A stretch of 39,355 nt of DNA, from IMG/VR virus record IMGVR_UViG_3300034119_000890, positions 1 through 39,355 of that record; one strand, 5' to 3'. The position numbers and the translations under genes are program-made. The notes below the pieces were generated by a model, which searched no databases, was not told the origin of the DNA, and was given only the letters and a program-made list of their open reading frames with translations. The DNA comes from a virus. Each line of letters opens with the position of its first letter. Position 1 is the stretch's first letter. Positions 32,593 to 39,244 of the stretch are shown in pieces.

Positions 32593-32854
32593 ATTTTTCC
32601 ATTTCTACCAATTCTTTTAATGCTTCTTCAAAAGAAACTACTCGTAAATTATTAGATTTAGTAGTTATAGTTCTAGGAATATCATGATCTTTTGTTAGTT
32701 CTGCTATTCTAGAAAATACAGATTTTTCTAATTTTAAAGATTCTGGATCTCTTTCAATTTGTGGTGATCCTGAAAACGGATTAGATATTTTAGATATAAC
32801 AGAACCTTTATTCTGTACAGATTTATTATATATATTATATAAATCTTGATCCAT
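32558..32854 (-). CDS. Unrecognised small protein
   Basis: 98 aa, hydrophilic, with a C-terminal acidic helix (SFEEALKELVEMEKSTGF). It begins 1 nt after the stop of the upstream 241-aa gene on the same strand, so it is probably co-transcribed with it. Its end overlaps phoH by 35 bases. No motif was recognised. Confidence 0.55.
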   Translation of the reverse strand: MDQDLYNIYNKSVQNKGSVISKISNPFSGSPQIERDPESLKLEKSVFSRIAELTKDHDIPRTITTKSNNLRVVSFEEALKELVEMEKSTGFVESPPTS

Positions 32855-32855
32855 A

Positions 32856-33581
32856 TTATCTTAATACAGTTTCACGACTGAATATAAAAAACCAAATAAC
32901 TTTAAATGCTAATAAAGATTTATCTTCTGGAAAACTTAATTTTTTAAGAGAATTAAGAATAGAATCTTTTATTACTTTTACTATTTCTTTTTCGTCATAA
33001 TAACCATCTATTTTTTTCTGTTTTAGTATATTCTTTATTATATCTAACAAATCTGTATCTATATCAGAGGGAAAATTAATTGCAGTCATATCACTTTCAG
33101 CAAAAAGATTATATGCTTCGGTTTTTGCATTAGGTGTAATTCTATTCAAAGGTAATAAAATTTTATCCACATTCAAGTTTTTGCTTTTAACTTGATTTAA
33201 ATTAAATTTAAATTTACCTAAATTTGTTCCATTTTTTATAAAAGTAACTTTTCTCAAAAGATTGTTATCACCACTATTAATTTTTTTATTTATATATTCT
33301 TGTTCTACCAAAACATAGATTTTAGAATCTAAAGGTTTGTTGGTGTTTTTATCAACTACTTTATTTTTATATTTACTATTAAAATAATCGTATCTAACTT
33401 TGAAAAATTCTGCATAAGGATTATTTTCGGGTTTTGTAATAGTACCTAAAGGACTAGCTTTAACTACAGCTTTAACTGGTGCTGAAACCACATTAGCAAT
33501 AGCTTTACCAACAGTTGACATTATACCTTCATACAAAGGATATTTTTTTATATACAAATCATATAGATCTTCGAATTTCAT
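32856..33581 (-). CDS. Candidate packaged head protein (leader plus unknown domain)
   Basis: 241 aa, no known family. Residues 1-18 (MKFEDLYDLYIKKYPLYE|G) look like a capsid-targeting leader with a cleavage site L-Y-E18|G. Next is a short Ala/Val-rich amphipathic helix (ANVVSAPVKAVVKASPLG), then a mixed Lys/Asn-rich domain ending in a hydrophobic helix (AFKVIWFFIFSRETVLR). A small amphipathic helix just behind a processing site could interact with membrane or DNA after ejection; this is conjecture. It shares one base with the stop of the upstream gene. Confidence 0.6.
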   Translation of the reverse strand: MKFEDLYDLYIKKYPLYEGIMSTVGKAIANVVSAPVKAVVKASPLGTITKPENNPYAEFFKVRYDYFNSKYKNKVVDKNTNKPLDSKIYVLVEQEYINKKINSGDNNLLRKVTFIKNGTNLGKFKFNLNQVKSKNLNVDKILLPLNRITPNAKTEAYNLFAESDMTAINFPSDIDTDLLDIIKNILKQKKIDGYYDEKEIVKVIKDSILNSLKKLSFPEDKSLLAFKVIWFFIFSRETVLR

Positions 33582-34003
33582 TATAAATACTCCATTCTAT
33601 ATATTTCTAAAAGATCTTTTTCTGTACAACCATTATTCAATAAAAATGATTCCAATGTCTGAATATCTGGACTATTCATCACCATTTGAACTAATGGACT
33701 ATCAAATGCCATATCTTTATTTTCTTTCAAAAAAATTAAAATATTCATTTTTAATTTTTCCATCTTAGTTAAACCACTTTCTATATCTATCATCCCACAT
33801 GGTATATCAGCCATCACACCCCCTTCAAAATTTTCTATATACATTTTAGCGGTCACACCATCTTCAGACAGCACAAAACCTTCATAACCTTGAAATTTAG
33901 AAATTTCACCATTAGCACAATAAGCAGGATCAACTTTTAATCTTACTCTTCTTAAATTAGATGTTCGAAAAGTATTTTCTAAAAATCTTGAAAACTTTTT
34001 CAT
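33581..34003 (-). CDS. Small SH3/KOW-like protein with capsid-targeting leader
   Basis: 140 aa from ATG 34003 (MKKFSRFLE|N). The ATG at 34009 (MCM...) is inside the TTAAATAA box, so box spacing favours 34003. The leader has an F-L-E|N site at residue 9. Residues about 20-65 alternate as a small beta barrel (RVRLKVDPAYC, FQGYEGFVLS, AKMYIENFEG, GVMADIPCGMIDI) like KOW/SH3 domains, and the C-terminus is helical (KMNILIFLKENKDMAF). Function unknown. It lies in a run of leader-bearing genes. Confidence 0.6.
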   Translation of the reverse strand: MKKFSRFLENTFRTSNLRRVRLKVDPAYCANGEISKFQGYEGFVLSEDGVTAKMYIENFEGGVMADIPCGMIDIESGLTKMEKLKMNILIFLKENKDMAFDSPLVQMVMNSPDIQTLESFLLNNGCTEKDLLEIYRMEYL

Positions 34004-34008
34004 ACACA

Positions 34009-34016
34009 TTATTTAA
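34009..34016 (-). promoter_or_regulatory. Late-promoter-like box deciding the start at 34003
   Basis: TTAAATAA on the minus strand, 5 nt before ATG 34003. It overlaps both the alternative ATG at 34009 and the stop of the upstream retropepsin-like gene. Confidence 0.45.
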
Positions 34017-34411
34017 CATTGTATTAATGCTTTTAATGGTTCTAAAAACTTTAAACCTATTAATACTTTCTCATCATTCTCAGATCTATTACCTATAGAG
34101 AATTTTTGGTTTGTATATTTTTTATCTTTTAGAATAAAATCAAAATGAACTATAGGTCTAGATTCTTCTACACCAGCACCGACATTAATTTTAATAGTAT
34201 CAACTAATCTTTTTTGGATTCTTTTACCGTCTGATGTTGTAAAATGAACAATATCGTCTTCTATCTTTATATCATCACCATGAAGAACCCCATATGCATC
34301 ATTCCCACTATCTATTTTAGCAGAAAAATCACCAATACCAACTATAGAAATGGGCTCTTTAGGAGAAAAAGTTATTTTAGATTCGGAATAAAACTCCTTA
34401 AACGATTTCAT
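34013..34411 (-). CDS. Retropepsin-like (RimK-associated Zn_protease family) protein with capsid leader
   Basis: 132 aa. The leader MKSFKEFYSE|S matches the T4 internal-protein leader with Glu at position 10. The rest follows the PF05618-type family (retropepsin-like fold, named ATP-dependent zinc protease): FSAKIDSGNDAYGVLHGDDI with the candidate catalytic Asp34 in D-S-G, then ESRPIVHFDFILKDKKY, SIGNRSENDEKVLIGLKFL. Bacterial members have D-T-G and N-R-S-D...L-L-G-x-x-F-L. If packaged, it could act in the head or on host proteins after injection. Fold assignment is by motif order, and activity is untested. Confidence 0.65.
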   Translation of the reverse strand: MKSFKEFYSESKITFSPKEPISIVGIGDFSAKIDSGNDAYGVLHGDDIKIEDDIVHFTTSDGKRIQKRLVDTIKINVGAGVEESRPIVHFDFILKDKKYTNQKFSIGNRSENDEKVLIGLKFLEPLKALIQC

Positions 34412-34415
34412 TTAA

Positions 34416-34423
34416 TTATTTAT
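34416..34423 (-). promoter_or_regulatory. Late-promoter-like box before the retropepsin-like gene
   Basis: ATAAATAA on the minus strand, 4 nt before the ATG at 34411. It overlaps the stop codon of the upstream gene. Confidence 0.5.
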
Positions 34424-34836
34424 GGCATATTTGGTTTTGTTTTTAAACCACTACCTTGCCCAGCTTTAAATGCTGCACGAACCAACGGATTATTCAAGTT
34501 AGATTTTACTTTTTGTGCATTTGTTTGAGCTTCTTTTACTTTTTCATCAGCTTGTTTCTTAATTTCATCAGAAGTTTCATCATCTTCATCTTCTGCATCT
34601 TCATCAGTCTCAAAAGTTTCAAACAAATAATTTTGTAAAAAAGAATTTACTAAAGCATCATAAGAAGACTTAATAACTTCAGATTTCTTCTTTTTACGTC
34701 TTTTTTTACCACCACGCTTAAGACTATAAGCAATAGCAACAGCTTGTTTAGGTTCTTTACCAGCTTTAATTTCGGTTTTTACATTTTTTTGAAAACCTTT
34801 TTTAGTTTTAGCTTTAGCTCCTTTTAATAATGGCAT
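34420..34836 (-). CDS. Small basic protein, candidate internal DNA-binding head protein
   Basis: 138 aa. The first 50 residues are strongly basic (MPLLKGAKAKTKKGFQKN, KEPKQAVAIAYSLKRGGKKR). The K-Q-A-V-A-I-A-Y-S helix is a pattern common in small phage and bacterial histone-like proteins. A middle acidic run (TDEDAEDEDDETSDE, about 78-92) is followed by a Lys-rich helix and a Gly-rich end. There is no capsid leader, but the gene is flanked by two leader-bearing genes and shares their box. DNA condensation inside the head is plausible. Confidence 0.6.
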   Translation of the reverse strand: MPLLKGAKAKTKKGFQKNVKTEIKAGKEPKQAVAIAYSLKRGGKKRRKKKKSEVIKSSYDALVNSFLQNYLFETFETDEDAEDEDDETSDEIKKQADEKVKEAQTNAQKVKSNLNNPLVRAAFKAGQGSGLKTKPNMP

Positions 34837-34840
34837 ATAC

Positions 34841-34848
34841 TTATTTAT
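34841..34848 (-). promoter_or_regulatory. Late-promoter-like box before the basic protein
   Basis: ATAAATAA on the minus strand, 4 nt before the ATG at 34836; a second CTAAATAA lies just upstream at 34848-34855. Confidence 0.5.
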
Positions 34849-35228
34849 TATTTAGATGTCTGATCTTGTGGTATTGCATCAGGGAAATATTCATTTTTTA
34901 CATCTTCAATGTTTTGTAAAACTTTATCTGGACCTCCAACAGAAGCAGAACGTAAAGCATCAATAAATTTTATTTGTAATTGTTGGTCTTGAGTTTTTAA
35001 AATTTGTTCAAAAGTATCAACTAAATCTGTAACTATATCAGCTAAACCTTTTTGTTGTGCTTGAATATTACTACTAAGATCAGAATCATTCGGATCAGAA
35101 GCAGATGGTTTGTTTTGTAATTCACCTTTAGGAGGTTTAGGCCCAGGTGGATTGCCCACTTCATCCACTCCAGCAATATCAGCTTCTAATAAAACATAAG
35201 TTTTTTGTACCAATTTATCAAACTTCAT
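34848..35228 (-). CDS. Candidate packaged head protein, Pro/Gln-rich
   Basis: 126 aa. Leader MKFDKLVQKTYVLLE|ADIAG with L-L-E15|A, the best (L/I)-x-E|A match in the group. After it come a Pro/Gly/Lys-rich linker (GNPPGPKPPKGELQNKPS, about 25-42) and an acidic helical domain (IVTDLVDTFEQILKTQDQQL). No family recognised. The start is supported by an ATAAATAA box 4 nt upstream. Confidence 0.6.
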   Translation of the reverse strand: MKFDKLVQKTYVLLEADIAGVDEVGNPPGPKPPKGELQNKPSASDPNDSDLSSNIQAQQKGLADIVTDLVDTFEQILKTQDQQLQIKFIDALRSASVGGPDKVLQNIEDVKNEYFPDAIPQDQTSK

Positions 35229-35232
35229 ACGA

Positions 35233-35240
35233 TTATTTAT
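35233..35240 (-). promoter_or_regulatory. Late-promoter-like box before the Pro/Gln-rich gene
   Basis: ATAAATAA on the minus strand, 4 nt before the ATG at 35228. It overlaps the stop of the upstream 163-aa gene. Confidence 0.5.
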
Positions 35241-35724
35241 GCAATAACATTTTTATTTTAATGTTATTTTTTAATTTATCTGTTAAATAAGTTAATTCAT
35301 TTTTCTCAAAAAAGCTTTGAATTTTTTTCAAATTAGGATTTTTTTTCTTTTTTATAAATGTTTTAAATTTATATACATAGTTTATATTACTACTTTCATT
35401 AATATTCTCTTTATCAAAGATATATATATTTAAGTTTAAAGTTTTTACGTATTGTACAATTTTTGTATAAAAATCTTTGAAAGTTAAATCTTCCTCATCT
35501 TTTTGAAAAAGGAAAATATTATCATAATCAATTTTTATATTATCTATTAAATTCTTAATAAAGAAGTGTTTAAAAATTTTATTATAGTCTTTTGAAGACT
35601 TTGATATATCTTTTAAATTATTTTCGTATAAAAAATTATCTATTTCTACGGATATCTTTTCTTTTAGTAATTTATTTAAGTTAATAATATTTAAATTATA
35701 TAATTCACTAATTTCCAAATCCAT
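35233..35724 (-). CDS. Unrecognised Asn/Lys-rich protein
   Basis: 163 aa, very rich in Asn, Lys, Ile and Leu with mostly helical character and no motif recognised. It has no capsid leader and no NTAAATA box, unlike the genes downstream of it. The next gene to the right is the GIY-YIG-like gene on the opposite strand after an 81 nt divergent gap, so this gene begins the transcript that runs into the packaged-protein genes. Confidence 0.55.
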   Translation of the reverse strand: MDLEISELYNLNIINLNKLLKEKISVEIDNFLYENNLKDISKSSKDYNKIFKHFFIKNLIDNIKIDYDNIFLFQKDEEDLTFKDFYTKIVQYVKTLNLNIYIFDKENINESSNINYVYKFKTFIKKKKNPNLKKIQSFFEKNELTYLTDKLKNNIKIKMLLHK

Positions 35725-35805
35725 GATTTATTGTAGCATAGCTTTTAATGTTGTCAAATTATATTTTTAAGTTTGATAAAATATAATAGAATCATAAATT
35801 AATTA

Positions 35806-36234
35806 ATGGAATGGGAAAATATACCAGAGAAAATAGAAAATTATTTTGGATTTGTCTATCTTATAGAAAGGATAAATGCTGGAATAGGAGAAAAAAAATA
35901 TTATTGGGGTTGTAAACAATTTTTTAGTAAAATTTCTAAACCACCATTAAAAGGAAAAACAAGAAAAAGAAGAGTTGTTAAACAATCTGATTGGAAATCA
36001 TATTATGGTAGTAGCAAAGAATTGCTTTTTGATATAGAAAAATACGGAAAAGAATCATTTAAAAGGACTATTTTAAAATGTTGTACAAGTAAATGGCAAA
36101 TGAAATACGAAGAATTGAATTACCAAATACAAAATAATGTTCTTTTTAGAGATGATGTCTACAATGGCATAATTCATGTTAGATTGAATCGTGCTCCACA
36201 AAATTTGAAAGGTTTTTATCAAAACAATATTTAA
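35806..36234 (+). CDS. GIY-YIG family homing-endonuclease-like protein
   Basis: 142 aa. The two signature strands are GFVYLIE (15-21) and KYYWGCKQF (31-39), a G-F-V...Y-W-G variant of GIY...YIG. The segment SDWKSYYGSSKELLFDIEKYGKESFKRTIL (61-90, in parts) is the common continuation in phage GIY-YIG endonucleases. It is freestanding, without a recognised DNA-binding tail. It overlaps the convergent Vsr-like gene by 56 bases. Such genes spread by cutting cognate sites in relatives. Activity is uncertain because the signature Gly-Ile-Tyr is degenerate. Confidence 0.75.
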   Translation: MEWENIPEKIENYFGFVYLIERINAGIGEKKYYWGCKQFFSKISKPPLKGKTRKRRVVKQSDWKSYYGSSKELLFDIEKYGKESFKRTILKCCTSKWQMKYEELNYQIQNNVLFRDDVYNGIIHVRLNRAPQNLKGFYQNNI

Positions 36235-37060
36235 TTTCAGATAAATATTCCCTTTTTCTTGCAAGTTGATATATTTTATTTTTTATAAAATCTGTATAAC
36301 TATTATACTTATTAAGTACATAATTTATAAATTTCTCTTTATTCATATAAATATAATCTCTTTCTTTTATAGGATTTAATAAATATAATTTTTTATTTCT
36401 TAATAAAAATTGCCATATTTTATTATATTTTACTTTTATTTCCGAATATCTACAGCATTCATTTAAAATATAATCGATATCTTTTTGACTATAAGTCTCA
36501 TATAACAAATCTTTATCTTCTATTATTATAGCATCTATAGTTTTTTTAGTTATATTTAAATTAGTAAATTCGTTTATTTTTTTAATATATTTTTTAAATT
36601 GCTTTTTTATTTTTAGTATAGAATCATTTATACTTTTTAATTCATTTAAACTATTTTCTTTTATTAAAATAAATAAAATATTATTTTCTTCACATAATTT
36701 TCTTTTTGTTTTATCTTTTAAATTGCTATTTTTGTGCCAATAATAGCCATTATACTCTAATGCTATTTTATATTTTTCCGAAAAGACATCTAATTCCGTT
36801 TTATCTTTTAGGATTTTTCTTGTATTATATAAACATTTATCATTTAAAATTGTTTCTAATATTTTTTTACATATTAATTGTTGTATAGAACTTCGTCTTG
36901 TACCAAAAATATTTTTAAAATCACCTATTTCTGTTTTGTGTTTATAATAAAAATAATGAAATTTTTTATTTTTTTGTAAAAAATGTGATATTGATTTATA
37001 TTTATGTATGTTATTTTTAATATATTCTAATTTTTCTTTTTTATCATTTTTTAACACCAT
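36179..37060 (-). CDS. Vsr/EDxHD-type homing-endonuclease-like protein
   Basis: 293 aa, extremely Lys/Asn/Ile-rich. The central segment TELDVFSEKYKIALEYNGYY, then WHK (88-110), followed by KRKLCEENNILFILI, matches the catalytic core of Vsr-like and EDxHD (I-Bth0305I-type) homing endonucleases: E89-x-D91, E102 and H109. The N-terminus (about 1-60) and C-terminus (about 170-293) contain short repeated helical motifs that may bind DNA. The ATG is preceded at 4 nt by ATAAATAT. It lies head-to-head in sequence with GIY-YIG, overlapping its last 56 bases, and splits the packaged-protein gene run. Confidence 0.75.
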   Translation of the reverse strand: MVLKNDKKEKLEYIKNNIHKYKSISHFLQKNKKFHYFYYKHKTEIGDFKNIFGTRRSSIQQLICKKILETILNDKCLYNTRKILKDKTELDVFSEKYKIALEYNGYYWHKNSNLKDKTKRKLCEENNILFILIKENSLNELKSINDSILKIKKQFKKYIKKINEFTNLNITKKTIDAIIIEDKDLLYETYSQKDIDYILNECCRYSEIKVKYNKIWQFLLRNKKLYLLNPIKERDYIYMNKEKFINYVLNKYNSYTDFIKNKIYQLARKREYLSEIKYCFDKNLSNFVEHDSI

Positions 37061-37064
37061 AAAT

Positions 37065-37072
37065 ATATTTAT
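37065..37072 (-). promoter_or_regulatory. Late-promoter-like box before the Vsr-like gene
   Basis: ATAAATAT on the minus strand, 4 nt before the ATG at 37060, within a T-rich (plus-strand) 60 nt gap that holds no other feature. Confidence 0.35.
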
Positions 37073-37120
37073 TATAATGGTATTATTTTTTAAGATTTTT
37101 TAGATTTTAGATTTCTATCT

Positions 37121-37342
37121 TTATTTTTTATTTTTTCGAGATTTTTTAATTTTTAGATTTCTTTTTTGAATTTTTCCTAGTGGTTTGGCTAATATTGAAG
37201 ATCCTGTATTCCATGAATCTACATTACCGAAAGACCCCCCTGTAGCTCCAGCATCAACATTTCCATATTTAGTCATAATTCCAGAACCACCAATAGTCAT
37301 ATATTCCATTAAATATGTATATAATTCATCGAATTTACTCAT
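37121..37342 (-). CDS. Small candidate packaged head protein with basic tail
   Basis: 73 aa. Leader MSKFDELYTYLME|YMTIG with L-M-E13|Y, a Gly/Ser/Thr-rich middle (GNVDAGATGGSFGNVDSWNT) and a strongly basic end (QKRNLKIKKSRKNKK). After cleavage about 60 residues would remain, like the small DNA-associated internal proteins of T4. No family recognised. The start has a TTAAATAA box 4 nt upstream and is divergent from uvsY. Confidence 0.6.
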   Translation of the reverse strand: MSKFDELYTYLMEYMTIGGSGIMTKYGNVDAGATGGSFGNVDSWNTGSSILAKPLGKIQKRNLKIKKSRKNKK

Positions 37343-37346
37343 TGAA

Positions 37347-37354
37347 TTATTTAA
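37347..37354 (-). promoter_or_regulatory. Late-promoter-like box before the 73-aa gene
   Basis: TTAAATAA on the minus strand, 4 nt before the ATG at 37342. It is back to back with the uvsY motif at 37359-37369 in a 33 nt divergent spacer. Confidence 0.5.
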
Positions 37355-37358
37355 CTTT

Positions 37359-37369
37359 TATTATACAAT
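37359..37369 (+). promoter_or_regulatory. TATTATACAAT motif before uvsY (possible early/middle promoter)
   Basis: TATTATACAAT, 6 nt before the ATG at 37376. The identical 11-mer stands 7 nt before gp55. It contains a -10-like TATTAT and differs from the TAAATA box of late genes. Confidence 0.45.
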
Positions 37370-37375
37370 TAATAT

Positions 37376-37771
37376 ATGGAAATCTTGAAAAGATATATAA
37401 ATGATATTAATTCAGAACTGGATATAAACGAAATGAATTTAAAAGAAACTTCTATGCGTGCTCCAGCAAGAAAACATTTTTGGGTTTCTAGACTTATTAA
37501 TCACAAAATAGAATTAAATCAATTAAAAAAGACTAAAGACTCAATAGTTAAATCATTAATTGATAAAGCATCTACATCATCACCTGTAGGTTTATCAAAA
37601 TCTGCTTTAGAAAAATCTATAGAACACACTGATGAAATCAAAAAAATTAACGAAGAATTAAAAGAACATGAATCAATAATTGAATATTTAGAAAAAGTTG
37701 AAAAGATATATTCTAGTATAACATATGATTTAAAAAACATGATTCATATGACTAGTATGGAACAAATGTAA
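37376..37771 (+). CDS. uvsY: UvsY-like recombination mediator
   Basis: 131 aa; T4 UvsY is 137 aa. A helical, charged protein with the family's layout: an N-terminal helix (INDINSELDINEMNLKETSM), a central basic turn (ARKHFWVSRLINHKIELNQL) and a C-terminal helix ending DLKNMIHMTSMEQM. UvsY loads the UvsX recombinase on gp32-coated single-stranded DNA. The next gene is uvsW, starting 3 nt after this stop, which is the strongest support. Sequence similarity to T4 is weak by eye. Confidence 0.75.
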   Translation: MEILKRYINDINSELDINEMNLKETSMRAPARKHFWVSRLINHKIELNQLKKTKDSIVKSLIDKASTSSPVGLSKSALEKSIEHTDEIKKINEELKEHESIIEYLEKVEKIYSSITYDLKNMIHMTSMEQM

Positions 37772-37774
37772 CCA

Positions 37775-39205
37775 ATGATAGTAGATTATGACATAAAAAA
37801 AGGTAAAGGGGTGCTCTCTGGAGAAGATCTTCAAGAGGTTAGAGAATATTTTTCTGTATATAATGAAGCAGCAAAATTTGCTAGATCTTTTTTTGTTCCA
37901 AAAAGATTATATAGTATTTCTCCTATGGGGCATTTTGATATAGGGTTATCTGAAGAAATTAACGAGTTTTTAAAATCCAGATCCAAAAAACCTTTACAAT
38001 TTACAGAAGCTGCTTTTAAAGAATTAAATCCTAAATTAGATAAACCTATTATTAAACGTCTTAATTTAGAATTAAGAGATTACCAAGAAGAAGCAGTTAA
38101 TAAATGTTTATCTAATGGTAGAGGTATAGTTTTATTAGGTACTGGTGCTGGTAAAACTTTAACTATAGCAACATTAATAGATAATTTTTATTTATATTCT
38201 AAAAATCTACAAAAATTCAAAGCTTTAATCATAGTACCTGATCTAGGATTAGTTAATCAAACATATAATGATTTTTTGGAATATAATGTAAGTTTTAGTG
38301 TAACACGTTGGACAGGTAAATTAACTCCAGATTTAGATGCTAATGTTATTATAGCAAATATAGATATAATAAGAAGTCAATTCGAACAGAATGGATGGAT
38401 TAAATGTGTAGATGTTTTGATTTTAGATGAGGTACATAAATTTAATAGAGGTAATAAATGTACAAAACTTTTAGATAAAATTAAAACACCAAATAAATTT
38501 GGATTAACTGGAACTTTACCAGAAGATAATTTGGATAAATGGACAGTTATTGGTAAAGTAGGTTCGGTTTTAATTAAAAAAAGTTCGCATGAATTAAGAG
38601 AAGAAAAATTTTTAACAAATGCTACAATAAAAATATTTTATTTAAATTATTTAAATCCACCTAAAAAAATAAGAGATGTTTTAGATCCAACAGAAAACTA
38701 TAGAAATGAATTACAGTTTTTATCTTATAATGCTTTTAGAAACAAAGTAATTCAAAAAACTTGTGAAAATTTCAAAAATAATTCTTTAATATTGCTTAAT
38801 AATATTGATCACGGTCAACATTTATTTGATCTTTTATCTAACAACTTAAAAGATAAACAAGTATTTTTTATTCGAGGTGAAGTTGATGTAGAAGAAAGAG
38901 ATAAAGTAAAACAGATAATGGAAAAAAATAATAATGTGATTTGTATTGCTATAAGCTCTATTTTCTCTACAGGAGTAAACATTAAAAATTTACATATGAT
39001 ACTTTTTGCTGCTGGTGGTAAAAGTTTTATTAGAACAGTACAAAGTATAGGTCGTGGATTACGTTTAAATGAAAATAAAGAGAAATTATTAATTATAGAT
39101 ATTGCAGATTTATTAGAATACGGTAAAGAACATTCAAATAAAAGAATAGAAATTTATAATTCAGAAAAAATAGAATTTGAAAAACATATAATTAAAGAAA
39201 AATAA
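37775..39205 (+). CDS. uvsW: UvsW helicase
   Basis: 476 aa, superfamily 2; T4 UvsW is about 500 aa. An N-terminal region of about 80 residues precedes RDYQEEAVNKCL (Q motif region), GTGAGKT (Walker A, about 127-133), LDEVHKF (DEAH-like), GLTGTLPE (motif III, TGT), SIFSTGVN and VQSIGRGLR (motif VI). It remodels branched DNA and R-loops and helps switch from origin-dependent to recombination-dependent replication. The order uvsY-uvsW-gp55 matches cyanophage-type T4-like genomes. No frameshift; all motifs intact. Confidence 0.93.
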   Translation: MIVDYDIKKGKGVLSGEDLQEVREYFSVYNEAAKFARSFFVPKRLYSISPMGHFDIGLSEEINEFLKSRSKKPLQFTEAAFKELNPKLDKPIIKRLNLELRDYQEEAVNKCLSNGRGIVLLGTGAGKTLTIATLIDNFYLYSKNLQKFKALIIVPDLGLVNQTYNDFLEYNVSFSVTRWTGKLTPDLDANVIIANIDIIRSQFEQNGWIKCVDVLILDEVHKFNRGNKCTKLLDKIKTPNKFGLTGTLPEDNLDKWTVIGKVGSVLIKKSSHELREEKFLTNATIKIFYLNYLNPPKKIRDVLDPTENYRNELQFLSYNAFRNKVIQKTCENFKNNSLILLNNIDHGQHLFDLLSNNLKDKQVFFIRGEVDVEERDKVKQIMEKNNNVICIAISSIFSTGVNIKNLHMILFAAGGKSFIRTVQSIGRGLRLNENKEKLLIIDIADLLEYGKEHSNKRIEIYNSEKIEFEKHIIKEK

Positions 39206-39226
39206 TTTATTGATTTATATAATATG

Positions 39227-39237
39227 TATTATACAAT
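39227..39237 (+). promoter_or_regulatory. TATTATACAAT motif before gp55
   Basis: Second copy of the 11-mer found before uvsY, here 7 nt before the ATG at 39245. It would fit a gene that must be expressed before late transcription begins. Confidence 0.45.
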
Positions 39238-39244
39238 ATAATAA

